NCBI GenBank assembly: GCA_902463875.1
Contig: CABQHR010000111.1
Coordinates: 1-6,061, forward strand
Origin: an uncultured Collinsella sp.
GTDB lineage: Bacteria; Actinomycetota; Coriobacteriia; Coriobacteriales; Coriobacteriaceae
Direction of reading: 5' to 3'
Length of the DNA stretch: 6,061 bases
A program made the position numbers and the translations under genes. How positions within the stretch are numbered: the stretch's first letter is position 1; the number at the start of each line of letters is the position of its first letter. Below, in pieces: positions 1 to 4,969 of this stretch. The notes below the pieces were generated by a model that did not search any database, was not told where the DNA came from, and saw nothing but the letters and a program-made list of their open reading frames with translations.

Positions 1-455
1 AGCTTGCCCTCGGGAGCGCAGGTGATGTTGAGGAACTTGACGTTGTGGACGAGCTCCTTGGCAACGGCGACGGCGGCAAGGCTCTCGGGGCTGTTACCGG
101 AACGGGCGAAGGAAACAACGAGCGTGGGATCCTCGGCGCGCAGGAAGTCACGCGGAGCGCTCACGATGTCGGTCGTGGCGATGGGCTTAAAGTCGTAGAG
201 ATCAGTGTTGCCGGCGTGACGCAGATACGGAGCGCAGGTATCGCCCACGTAGTCAGAAGTACCGGCACCAGTGAAGACAACGGACAGACGGCCCTCGCCC
301 ATGGCGCGAGCCTCGGCCAGGAAGGCCTCGATGGCCTCCTTGTTCTCGCGGTAGATGTTGAGCGTATCACGCCAAAGCTCGGGCTGCTGAGCAATCTCGG
401 CCGTGGTGATCTGGGCGCCGAGCTCGGTGAGCTCCTCGACACTCTTCTCGAACAT
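1..455 (-). CDS. agaS: AgaS-type SIS-domain sugar-phosphate isomerase/deaminase (5' part, cut by window edge)
   Basis: The first 151 residues of a sugar isomerase (SIS) domain protein; the rest lies beyond the left edge. Residues 57-72 read LSVVFTGAGTSDYVGD, the glycine-rich phosphosugar-binding loop typical of AgaS proteins. A second SIS element, SFARSGNSPES, follows at about 115-125. AgaS acts in the cytoplasm on galactosamine-6-phosphate as a deaminase/isomerase, yielding tagatose-6-phosphate; older annotations call it tagatose-6-phosphate ketose/aldose isomerase. The ATG at 455 follows AGAGAGG (464-470 on the plus strand) by 8 nt. The gene has its own promoter with a GntR-type operator, and it lies downstream of the GntR gene and the aga-like PTS operon, which supports the amino-sugar assignment. 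GlmS- or frlB-like SIS enzymes are alternatives, but the GAGTSDYVGD loop favours AgaS. Substrate is inferred, not shown. Confidence 0.88.
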   Translation of the reverse strand, partial: MFEKSVEELTELGAQITTAEIAQQPELWRDTLNIYRENKEAIEAFLAEARAMGEGRLSVVFTGAGTSDYVGDTCAPYLRHAGNTDLYDFKPIATTDIVSAPRDFLRAEDPTLVVSFARSGNSPESLAAVAVAKELVHNVKFLNITCAPEGK

Positions 456-494
456 TTCTAATACCTCTCTCTAGAAGTAATCCTCTGACGTGCA

Positions 495-500
495 ATTATA
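495..500 (-). promoter_or_regulatory. -10 box of the agaS promoter
   Basis: On the minus strand this is a perfect TATAAT, 39 nt upstream of the agaS ATG, which predicts a leader of about 33 nt. No good TTGACA lies 16-18 nt further upstream. The -35 position (about 518-523) is instead occupied by the palindromic operator at 517-530, so a bound repressor would block RNA polymerase. Confidence 0.6.
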
Positions 501-516
501 CACTTCGGTTGGTTAT

Positions 517-530
517 CTGGTAGTAACCAG
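517..530. promoter_or_regulatory. GntR/HutC-type operator, agaS copy
   Basis: CTGGT-AGTA-ACCAG is a perfect 5-bp inverted repeat with a 4-bp spacer. Its TGGT-N4-ACCA core matches the form of operators bound by HutC-subfamily regulators (NagR/YvoA, DasR: ACTGGTCTAGACCAGT). The first 13 bp recur exactly at 4809-4821 before EIIA. It overlaps the -35 region of the agaS promoter, which fits repression. The regulator is most likely the GntR protein at 570-1301; this is inference from site type and location. Confidence 0.7.
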
Positions 531-569
531 TTAAATGCAAAGAATCATCACATGAAAACACTGGAGGCG

Positions 570-1301
570 CTAAACGTTGCGCTGGTGATAAACCTTGTAT
601 TTAAACTGATCGGCACGAGCAACCGAGAGCGTATACTCCACAACCTCGTTTGACTCGTTATACGTAGTCCTGACCAAATCGAGCACGGGCGAGCCCTCGA
701 CAATTCCCAAAAGATGGGCATCGGTGGGACGGGCTATGCTCGCATAGAACTCCTCTTCGGCCACGCGTATCTTTTGCTGAAAGTCTTGCTCAATCACATC
801 GTAAAGCGGCTTACGCTCCAGCAGCGGTCGCTTGAGGGACATAAATTGACGAACCGGTAGGTAGCTGCGTTCGACCATCATGGGCATGTTGTCGGCGGAA
901 CGAAGGCGCTTGAGCTTAAAAATGCGATCACCGATACGCAATCCCATATGCTCGGCCAGATTCTTATCGGCCTCCATCTCGCAAAACTCGAGAATCGTGG
1001 TCTCGGGGTCACGCCCCATCGCGCGCATCTGCTCGGTAAAGCTGTAGGACTGCATAAGATTGGTTGCCTTTGCCGAACGGTCGGTCACAAAGGTACCGCG
1101 ACCGTGCTGCCGAACCACCAGTCCTAAACGCTCCAGTTCCTGCAGAGCCAGGCGTACCGTAGTGCGCGAGAGACCATAGCGCTCCGAAAGTTCACGCTCG
1201 GAAGGAATCATGTCACCGGCGCGATATTCATGGTCAATCTTTTCGGTCAGAATATCGACCAGCTGATCGTACAGCGGTTGCTTGCGCGCTCCGATCGCCA
1301 T
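570..1301 (-). CDS. GntR family transcriptional regulator, HutC subfamily (UTRA domain)
   Basis: A 243-residue cytoplasmic DNA-binding protein of normal HutC-subfamily length. Residues 9-72 form the GntR winged helix, beginning PLYDQ, with the signature IPSERELSERYGLSRTTVR at 32-50 and the wing ending RQHGRGTFV at 64-72. Residues about 92-235 form the UTRA effector domain, including a VERSYLP segment, which in this subfamily binds phosphorylated amino sugars or other small ligands. The ATG at 1301 is preceded by AGGGAGGA with 5-6 nt spacing. The gene lies between the PTS operon and agaS on the same strand, separated from the PTS by a terminator and with its own candidate promoter. Two TGGT-N4-ACCA sites in the window are its probable targets, so it is likely a ligand-released repressor of sugar uptake and agaS. 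The ligand is unknown; an NagR/DasR-like amino-sugar phosphate is the simplest guess. Confidence 0.93.
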   Translation of the reverse strand: MAIGARKQPLYDQLVDILTEKIDHEYRAGDMIPSERELSERYGLSRTTVRLALQELERLGLVVRQHGRGTFVTDRSAKATNLMQSYSFTEQMRAMGRDPETTILEFCEMEADKNLAEHMGLRIGDRIFKLKRLRSADNMPMMVERSYLPVRQFMSLKRPLLERKPLYDVIEQDFQQKIRVAEEEFYASIARPTDAHLLGIVEGSPVLDLVRTTYNESNEVVEYTLSVARADQFKYKVYHQRNV

Positions 1302-1338
1302 CCTATCCTCCCTTTTGCTCGAATTCAGCTACTACCTA

Positions 1339-1369
1339 GGGTGTGTAGCATTATCTGACTGCCACACCC
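1339..1369. repeat. Inverted repeat GGGTGTG-N17-CACACCC across the GntR -10 box
   Basis: Perfect 7-bp arms at 1339-1345 and 1363-1369. With a 2-nt bulge the pairing extends by GCA/TGC (1348-1350 with 1360-1362), leaving a 9-nt loop. The arms bracket the candidate -10 box at 1350-1355, as an autoregulatory operator could. The sequence does not resemble the TGGT-N4-ACCA sites, so the binding protein, if any, is unknown. The same arms recur at 1445-1471. Confidence 0.45.
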
Positions 1370-1379
1370 GAATCATCAA
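1350..1379 (-). promoter_or_regulatory. Candidate promoter of the GntR gene
   Basis: On the minus strand TTGATG (1374-1379) and GATAAT (1350-1355) are separated by 18 bp, 4/6 and 5/6 matches to the housekeeping consensus. Expected transcription start is near 1343, about 42 nt before the ATG. It sits just after the PTS terminator, so the regulator can be expressed independently. It lies inside a GGGTGTG/CACACCC inverted repeat. Confidence 0.5.
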
Positions 1380-1386
1380 GAAAACA

Positions 1387-1418
1387 AAAGCCGCGCGCTC
1401 TTTCGAGCACGCGGCTTT
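1387..1418 (-). terminator. Rho-independent terminator of the PTS operon
   Basis: An 11-bp stem (1390-1400 with 1405-1415), a 4-nt loop and flanking A/T runs. On the minus-strand RNA the one irregular pair is a G-U wobble (1396/1409); on the plus strand it would be a C-A mismatch, so the element is built for minus-strand transcripts. A TTTTGTTTTCTT tract follows the stem in that direction. It lies 67 nt after the EIID stop and ends the five-gene operon before the GntR gene. Confidence 0.9.
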
Positions 1419-1443
1419 TAACATACACATGGCTTAAGGGGTC

Positions 1444-1472
1444 GGGGTGTGAGCCGCGCAGGGACACACCCC
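1444..1472 (-). repeat. Stem-loop just after the EIID stop
   Basis: Perfect 8-bp inverted repeat GGGGTGTG (1444-1451) and CACACCCC (1465-1472) with a 13-nt loop. It starts 13 nt after the EIID stop and precedes the terminator, and it lacks a T-run of its own. It may protect the transcript 3' end. Its arms share a 7-mer with the inverted repeat at 1339-1369. Confidence 0.5.
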
Positions 1473-1485
1473 TCAAGCTAGAGCC

Positions 1486-2568
1486 TTACCAGATGCTCGG
1501 CCAGAGACCAAGCGGGCCAGCGCCCAGGATGCCCAGGACAAAGAGCAGGAGAATGCCCTTGGTCGGGGTCCAGCTGTGCTTAGCGAACATGTAGTAAAGC
1601 AGCAGCGTAAGCATAAGCGGGACGAGCTTCGGGACGATGGTGTTGAGGGTGTCGGCAACAGAGAAGTTGACCGGATCCTCGGTAACGGTGCCGTAGGTGA
1701 CGGACTCCATGCCGTTGCCCAGATCGGTGACGCCGCACTCGACAGCGTTGCCGTCAGCATCGGAAGCGGTGAGGGCGTTGCCGTCCTTATCGGTCATAGC
1801 GATGGTACCGGCCTCAGCGGTCTCGGTATCGATGCCCTCCATACCGGTGAAGTTCTCGGCCTCCTTCTCGGAGACGATCACGGTAGTGGCGGAGAGACCA
1901 CGGGTGGTGCCGTTGGGGATCTGGAGGTTGATCTGGGTGCCACCCATGGTGACGACCAGGCAACCGACGACGAAGACGCCCATGATGGAAGCGGCGCGGG
2001 TGAAGGCCTGCATGTTGGCGGTCAGAGCGTCAATAGCGCTGGTGCCAAGCTTGTAGGACCAGTTCATGAGCCAGAAGCGCAGGGCGAACTGGACGGCGTT
2101 GAAGATCACCAGGAAGATGATCGGCGCAGCGGCGTTGCCGTTGATGGCCATGTTGGAGGTGATGCCGGCCGTGATAGGCACGAGCGTCAGCCAGAACAGG
2201 GCGTCACCGATACCACCGAGCGGGCCCATTGCGGCAACGCGGACGGCGCGGATGGTGGGGATGTCAACCTTGTTCTGCTCGAGCGAAAGCACGATGCCCA
2301 TAACGAAGGTGACGAGGAAGGGGTGAGTGTTGAAGAACTCCAGGTTGTGGCTCATGGAAGCCGCGAGGTCGTTCTTGTTGGTGTGGATCTTCTCCAGACC
2401 GGGGATGATGGAGTAGAGCCAGCCAGCGGCCTGCATGCGCTCGTAGTTGAACGATGCCTGCAGGAAGCAGGAGCGCCAAGCCATCTTGTTGAGGGTCTTC
2501 TGGTCGAGCTGCGGAGCAGGAGTGAGATCCTCGTAGTGCTCCGGGATCACATACTCATTAGATGCCAT
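1486..2568 (-). CDS. agaD: PTS mannose/sorbose-family membrane subunit IID, AgaD-like, with enlarged acidic loop
   Basis: A 360-residue EIID subunit, which with EIIC forms the membrane channel that carries the sugar during phosphorylation. Family hallmarks include SCFLQASFNYERMQ at 33-46, the NLEFFNTHPFL segment at 75-85 and MGPLGGIGDALFW at 114-126. Hydrophobic C-terminal spans lie at about 311-329 and 338-356. Most EIIDs are about 270-305 residues. The excess is a hydrophilic, acid-rich stretch at about 219-303 that contains DKDGN and DADGN motifs, placed between two membrane segments. I chose ATG 2568 over the upstream in-frame ATG 2601 because GGAGGT precedes it (about 10 nt) and the 11-residue extension lies inside EIIC coding sequence. 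The start overlaps the EIIC stop by 11 bp, indicating translational coupling. Sugar specificity is inferred from EIIB and AgaS. Confidence 0.92.
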   Translation of the reverse strand: MASNEYVIPEHYEDLTPAPQLDQKTLNKMAWRSCFLQASFNYERMQAAGWLYSIIPGLEKIHTNKNDLAASMSHNLEFFNTHPFLVTFVMGIVLSLEQNKVDIPTIRAVRVAAMGPLGGIGDALFWLTLVPITAGITSNMAINGNAAAPIIFLVIFNAVQFALRFWLMNWSYKLGTSAIDALTANMQAFTRAASIMGVFVVGCLVVTMGGTQINLQIPNGTTRGLSATTVIVSEKEAENFTGMEGIDTETAEAGTIAMTDKDGNALTASDADGNAVECGVTDLGNGMESVTYGTVTEDPVNFSVADTLNTIVPKLVPLMLTLLLYYMFAKHSWTPTKGILLLFVLGILGAGPLGLWPSIW

Positions 2569-3358
2569 CTTCGAAGTCACCTCCGTCAGAAACAGCTGCA
2601 CCCTTCAGCTCGGTCTGCTGCTGGAAGTCCCAGAAAGCGATGCCGAAGCCGATGAGAGCAAGGATGAGCAGGGCAGGGGTTGCCAGAGAATCGTTGGCAA
2701 CGGTGATGAGCGCGAGGCCAAAGCCCATGAGGAAGAAGCCCCACATATCGCGGTTCATCATAACCTTGAGCAGGACGGCGAAGCCGACGAAGCGCATCAT
2801 GCCGCCTGCAGCGGAGAGACCGGTCTGCAGCCAGGTCGGAATGGCGGAAGCGATGGTCTGACCGATGGTGGCGCCAGCGATGAAGAACAGGGTGACGACG
2901 ACAGCGAAGATCAGGCCGAGCAGAGCCATGGCGAAGTAGTTCAGACGCTCGATACCCTTGGTGTCAGCGTTGTGAGCCATGTTGTCCGCAGAGGACATAA
3001 GCGGCGACATAAGGGTGAAGACGAGGGTAACGCCGAGCTGACCAAGCAGGGCGAACGGAATGGCAAGGCCGACAGCCGCGTTGGGCTCGAGGCCCGTGGC
3101 GATTGCGAGAATGGCTGCCATGATACCGCCGATAACGGCGTTAGGCGGCTGAGCGCCTCCGATCGGCATGTTGCCGATCGTCATGAGCTGATAGGTACCA
3201 CCCACGAGAAGACCGGTGTTGAGGTCGCCAAGGATAAGACCGATGACGGCGCCGGTGACGATGGGCTGATAGAGAGACTCGAGGAAGTTGAACTGGTCGA
3301 TTGCCGCGATGAACGTGACGACGAAGACCAGAGCGACCTGGATGATCGAGTATTCCAT
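2558..3358 (-). CDS. agaC: PTS mannose/sorbose-family membrane subunit IIC, AgaC/AgaW-like
   Basis: A 266-residue, strongly hydrophobic EIIC of typical length. It makes the sugar-binding transmembrane part of the transporter together with EIID. Recognisable elements are the N-terminal helix with FIAAIDQFN (16-24), GDLNTGLLVGGTYQLM (44-59), and the substrate-site loop IGGAQPPNAVIGG (66-78), whose PPN is a group-4 EIIC hallmark. GIERLNYFA lies further on (about 135-143), and a charged cytoplasmic tail ends EDGI. The GAQPPN loop and EDGI ending resemble what I recall of E. coli AgaC, favouring GalNAc/galactosamine over mannose. An AAGGAGG site (3365-3371 on the plus strand) lies 6 nt before the ATG, the best in the operon. 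The gene is separated from EIIB by a 90-nt gap with two stem-loops. Confidence 0.93.
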   Translation of the reverse strand: MEYSIIQVALVFVVTFIAAIDQFNFLESLYQPIVTGAVIGLILGDLNTGLLVGGTYQLMTIGNMPIGGAQPPNAVIGGIMAAILAIATGLEPNAAVGLAIPFALLGQLGVTLVFTLMSPLMSSADNMAHNADTKGIERLNYFAMALLGLIFAVVVTLFFIAGATIGQTIASAIPTWLQTGLSAAGGMMRFVGFAVLLKVMMNRDMWGFFLMGFGLALITVANDSLATPALLILALIGFGIAFWDFQQQTELKGAAVSDGGDFEDGI

Positions 3359-3381
3359 CTTGCTCCTCCTTTCAAAATGTA

Positions 3382-3432
3382 TGTACGCACTTTGGATTTC
3401 ACGTACAGAATGTCAGGGTTTCACTCCTGACA
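3382..3432 (-). repeat. Two stem-loops in the EIIB-EIIC gap
   Basis: In the only long gap inside the operon, two perfect inverted repeats follow each other: TGTCAGG/CCTGACA (3411-3417, 3426-3432; 8-nt loop) and TGTACG/CGTACA (3382-3387, 3402-3407). Neither has a T-run in the minus direction, so they are unlikely to be strong terminators. They may be processing or stability elements that separate the soluble-subunit message from the membrane-subunit message. Confidence 0.5.
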
Positions 3433-3448
3433 ACGTGGATCACGAGGA

Positions 3449-3931
3449 TTACGAGAAGAGCTTGCTCGTATCCTCAACAGGCGTGCTCGGAACGCGCCTG
3501 ATCTCCAACTCCACCCCCAATTCCTGCAGCTCTTTAAACGCAGCGACATCCTCGTCGTTAACTGCGACGGAGGTGGCGACTTGGCGCTTTCCTTCCGACA
3601 TGTGCATGTTGCCGATGTTTACCTTCTTTATAGGCACACCGCCCTTGACGAGCGTAAGCACGTCTTCCGGTGTTTCGGCCACGATGAAGATCTTCTGGCG
3701 CGGGCTCGCCTTGCCAATGACGTCGATGGTCTTCTGCAGGGAGAAGAAACGTGTAGCGACGCCGGTGGGAGCGGCCATCTTCATGAGGTTCTGGCGCATG
3801 GTGTTGGTCGACACGTCGTCGTTGGCGACGAGGATGAGGTTGGAGCCCAGGGTGGAGTTCCACTGGGTTGCAACCTGACCATGAACCAGTCGGTTATCGA
3901 TGCGGGTAAGAAGAATGTTGGGTTCTGCCAT
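3449..3931 (-). CDS. agaB: PTS mannose/sorbose-family subunit IIB, AgaB/AgaV-like
   Basis: A 160-residue cytoplasmic phosphocarrier of typical EIIB length. It takes phosphate from EIIA and passes it to the sugar as EIIC/EIID carry it across. The N-terminus PNILLTRIDNRLVHGQV contains the phosphorylated histidine, His17, in the invariant RLVHGQV motif. The following sequence, with FFSLQKTIDVIGKASPRQKIF (interrupted only by usual variation) and VNIGNMHMSEGKRQ, resembles the E. coli N-acetylgalactosamine/galactosamine EIIB proteins AgaV/AgaB more than mannose EIIB. This is my main evidence for substrate class. AAGGAAG lies 9 nt before the ATG. The gene starts 36 nt after the yajC-like stop. EIIA and EIIB are separate proteins here, unlike the EIIAB fusion of E. 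coli ManX. Confidence 0.93.
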   Translation of the reverse strand: MAEPNILLTRIDNRLVHGQVATQWNSTLGSNLILVANDDVSTNTMRQNLMKMAAPTGVATRFFSLQKTIDVIGKASPRQKIFIVAETPEDVLTLVKGGVPIKKVNIGNMHMSEGKRQVATSVAVNDEDVAAFKELQELGVELEIRRVPSTPVEDTSKLFS

Positions 3932-3967
3932 GTTGATCAGCTTCCTTTCGTTGATTGCTGACGACAG

Positions 3968-4249
3968 TTACTTGATCTCCTGAATCGCGTAACGCGAAAC
4001 ATCTACGACGGCACCGGATCGGACTTTGATTTGGACCTTTTCGCCTTCGATGCCTTTGACGGTTCCGTAGATACCGCCGGCGAAAAGGACCTCCTGACCC
4101 GGCTTGAGCTCGGTGTGCAGCTCCTTGAAGTACTTCTGCTTCTTCTTCATGTTGATTTGCGACCAAATGGTGTAAATCAAGCCCATGATGACAAGCAGGC
4201 CTAAAAGGGCGACCGAGGAGCTCAGAACGTTGGCTCCGAAATCGGCCAT
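3968..4249 (-). CDS. yajC: YajC family single-span membrane protein inside the PTS operon
   Basis: A 93-residue protein with one transmembrane helix (about 10-30), a basic stretch MKKKQKYF (34-41) and a soluble domain with the YajC pattern: LKPGQEVLFAGGIYGTV at about 48-64 and a final D-V-S-R-Y-A-I-Q-E-I. Length fits YajC (about 85-110 residues). Classical YajC is an accessory of the SecDF-YajC translocase, but here it is the second gene of a sugar-PTS operon, with no secD or secF in view. Its ATG overlaps the EIIA stop by one base (TAATG), so translation is probably coupled. I recall YajC-annotated genes beside agaB/C/D-type PTS genes in streptococcal hyaluronate loci, so the link is recurrent. 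It may help insert or stabilise EIIC/EIID; this is inference. It is probably a paralogue rather than the housekeeping copy. Confidence 0.85.
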   Translation of the reverse strand: MADFGANVLSSSVALLGLLVIMGLIYTIWSQINMKKKQKYFKELHTELKPGQEVLFAGGIYGTVKGIEGEKVQIKVRSGAVVDVSRYAIQEIK

Positions 4250-4692
4250 TAGATGCCGTCCTCGTCGCCGAAGATATCCTCTTCCTCGGCACCAGCGACA
4301 GAGGCGACCGTCTGGGCGGTGATGCCCGTCTGGCCAACGGTCACGGCCTGCTCGCCAAGCTCGGCAAGCGTGGCATTACCGCGGAGGAACAAAAGCTCAA
4401 TAACCATGGGAAGGTTGGTGCCGGTCAGAACCTCGACGTTGTCGACATCCTGGGCGATCATCATCGACTGATTGAAGGGGGTACCGCCAAGCAGGTCGGT
4501 AAAGACGAGCACGCCATCGCACTCCTCGCGCATGGTGGTAATAGCGGCGCGGAGATCCTCACCGTAGGAAGCAGCCTGGTCGCCCTCGAAAGGAACGACG
4601 GTAAAAGCGGGCTGGTCGCCAGCGACCATAGCGATAGCGCTTGCAAGGCCGGGTGCAAACTGTCCATGACCGGTAAGAATAAAGCCAACCAT
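4249..4692 (-). CDS. agaF: PTS mannose-family subunit IIA, AgaF-like
   Basis: A 147-residue soluble EIIA of the fructose-mannitol/mannose type (EIIA-Man fold). It accepts phosphate from HPr and passes it to EIIB. The phosphorylation site is His9 in MVGFILTGHGQFAPG, and the conserved DLLGGTPFNQ segment at 66-75 supplies the aspartate (Asp66) near the active site. GTNLPMVIELL follows, another family signature. The acidic tail ends GDEDGI. The gene is first in the operon; its ATG at 4692 is preceded by GGAAGGG (4701-4707 on the plus strand) with 8 nt spacing. This ribosome site is part of an 8-bp inverted repeat in the leader, so translation could be structurally controlled. An operator-like palindrome lies upstream at 4808-4821. 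The stop overlaps the YajC-like start. Confidence 0.92.
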   Translation of the reverse strand: MVGFILTGHGQFAPGLASAIAMVAGDQPAFTVVPFEGDQAASYGEDLRAAITTMREECDGVLVFTDLLGGTPFNQSMMIAQDVDNVEVLTGTNLPMVIELLFLRGNATLAELGEQAVTVGQTGITAQTVASVAGAEEEDIFGDEDGI

Positions 4693-4702
4693 TCAAATTT
4701 CC

Positions 4703-4745
4703 CTTCCGAAGGTGTGTACGATCTGAGTTCGATGGTTTTCGGAAG
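4703..4745 (-). repeat. Leader inverted repeat that includes the EIIA ribosome binding site
   Basis: CTTCCGAA (4703-4710) and TTCGGAAG (4738-4745) are perfect 8-bp arms with a 27-nt loop. On the minus-strand mRNA the proximal arm overlaps the GGAAGGG Shine-Dalgarno of EIIA at 4701-4707, so pairing would cover most of it. It could restrain translation of the first PTS gene. Confidence 0.45.
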
Positions 4746-4790
4746 CCAGCGGGCGGGCGCCCTTAAAGCTTCTTTGAAAGCGTTCTTTGA

Positions 4791-4803
4791 AGACCAGTGG
4801 TCT
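4791..4803. repeat. Palindrome AGACCA-G-TGGTCT beside the operator
   Basis: A 13-bp perfect palindrome with 6-bp arms. It contains the same TGGT and ACCA half-sites as the neighbouring operator, but in everted order. Its centre is 17-18 bp from the operator centre, close to two helical turns. It may be an auxiliary site for the GntR protein. A 9-bp direct repeat TTCTTTGAA (4770-4778 and 4783-4791) abuts it. Confidence 0.35.
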
Positions 4804-4807
4804 CTCA

Positions 4808-4821
4808 ACTGGTAGTAACCA
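4808..4821. promoter_or_regulatory. GntR/HutC-type operator, PTS operon copy
   Basis: ACTGGT-AGTA-ACCA: TGGT (4810-4813) and ACCA (4818-4821) form the inverted core. Thirteen bases (4809-4821) are identical to the agaS site at 517-529, including the non-symmetric spacer AGTA. It lies about 116 nt upstream of the EIIA start and downstream of the candidate -10 at 4839-4844, so a bound protein would obstruct early elongation or open-complex formation. Confidence 0.7.
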
Positions 4822-4838
4822 CGTGACGTGTTGTTGTC

Positions 4839-4844
4839 ACTATA
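4839..4844 (-). promoter_or_regulatory. Candidate -10 box of the PTS operon promoter
   Basis: TATAGT on the minus strand (5/6 match), 147 nt upstream of the EIIA start. No convincing -35 lies 16-18 bp further up, so an activator or a different promoter is possible. If used, transcription starts near 4832, just before the operator, and gives a leader of about 140 nt. Confidence 0.35.
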
Positions 4845-4895
4845 TCACCACAGAAGAGGTCGCTTTCGTTGATTCATACAGTAAAACGTTTTTGC

Positions 4896-4925
4896 ACCGT
4901 TCACGGTAAAAAATCGACCGTTTAC
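4896..4925 (+). repeat. Tandem 9-bp direct repeats with 12-bp spacing, copy 1 (LytTR-like architecture)
   Basis: ACCGTTCAC (4896-4904) and ACCGTTTAC (4917-4925) are separated by 12 bp, so the repeats start 21 bp apart, two helical turns. This spacing and the ACxGTTxA core resemble binding sites of LytTR-domain regulators (AgrA, ComE, VirR types). Part of the left repeat also sits in the small palindrome ACCGT-TC-ACGGT (4896-4907). No regulator of that class is in the window, so the assignment is inference from pattern alone. Confidence 0.4.
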
Positions 4926-4947
4926 CGCTCGTTAACACTTCTACCTG

Positions 4948-4969
4948 CGGTTTTGAAACCGTTTCGAAA
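4948..4969. repeat. Adjacent palindromes CGGTTT-TG-AAACCG and TTTCGAAA
   Basis: A perfect 14-bp palindrome with 6-bp arms (4948-4961) runs directly into the 8-bp palindrome TTTCGAAA (4962-4969). The junction reads ACCGTTTCG (4958-4966), a partial further copy of the 9-bp repeat at 4896 and 4917. A separate 10-bp palindrome AAAACGTTTT lies at 4883-4892. These could be sites for a LacI-type or other dimeric regulator; no function is shown. Confidence 0.3.

Noticed and set aside
45..461. Long plus-strand open frame opposite agaS
   Set aside because: It is the antisense shadow of the SIS-domain gene, with no ribosome site and a low-complexity Gly/Glu-rich product.
1387..1418. Terminator serving the plus strand
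   Set aside because: No plus-strand gene precedes it, and the stem has a C-A mismatch in that orientation but a G-U pair on the minus strand.
2569..2601. Upstream in-frame ATG for EIID at 2601
   Set aside because: It would add 11 residues lying inside EIIC coding sequence; the ATG at 2568 has GGAGGT upstream and gives the expected N-terminus.
1576..2655. 359-codon plus-strand open frame opposite EIID
   Set aside because: Product is rich in Gly, Asp, His and Val, typical of the complement of a GC-rich membrane-protein gene; the minus frame has clear EIID motifs.
3894..4337. 147-codon minus-strand frame overlapping the YajC-like gene and EIIA
   Set aside because: Arg/Ser/His-rich product, out of frame with two well-supported genes that cover it.
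4881..4896. Catabolite-control cre site at GTAAAACGTTTTTGCA
   Set aside because: It resembles a cre palindrome loosely, but key positions differ and the sequence could be an ordinary AT-rich palindrome.
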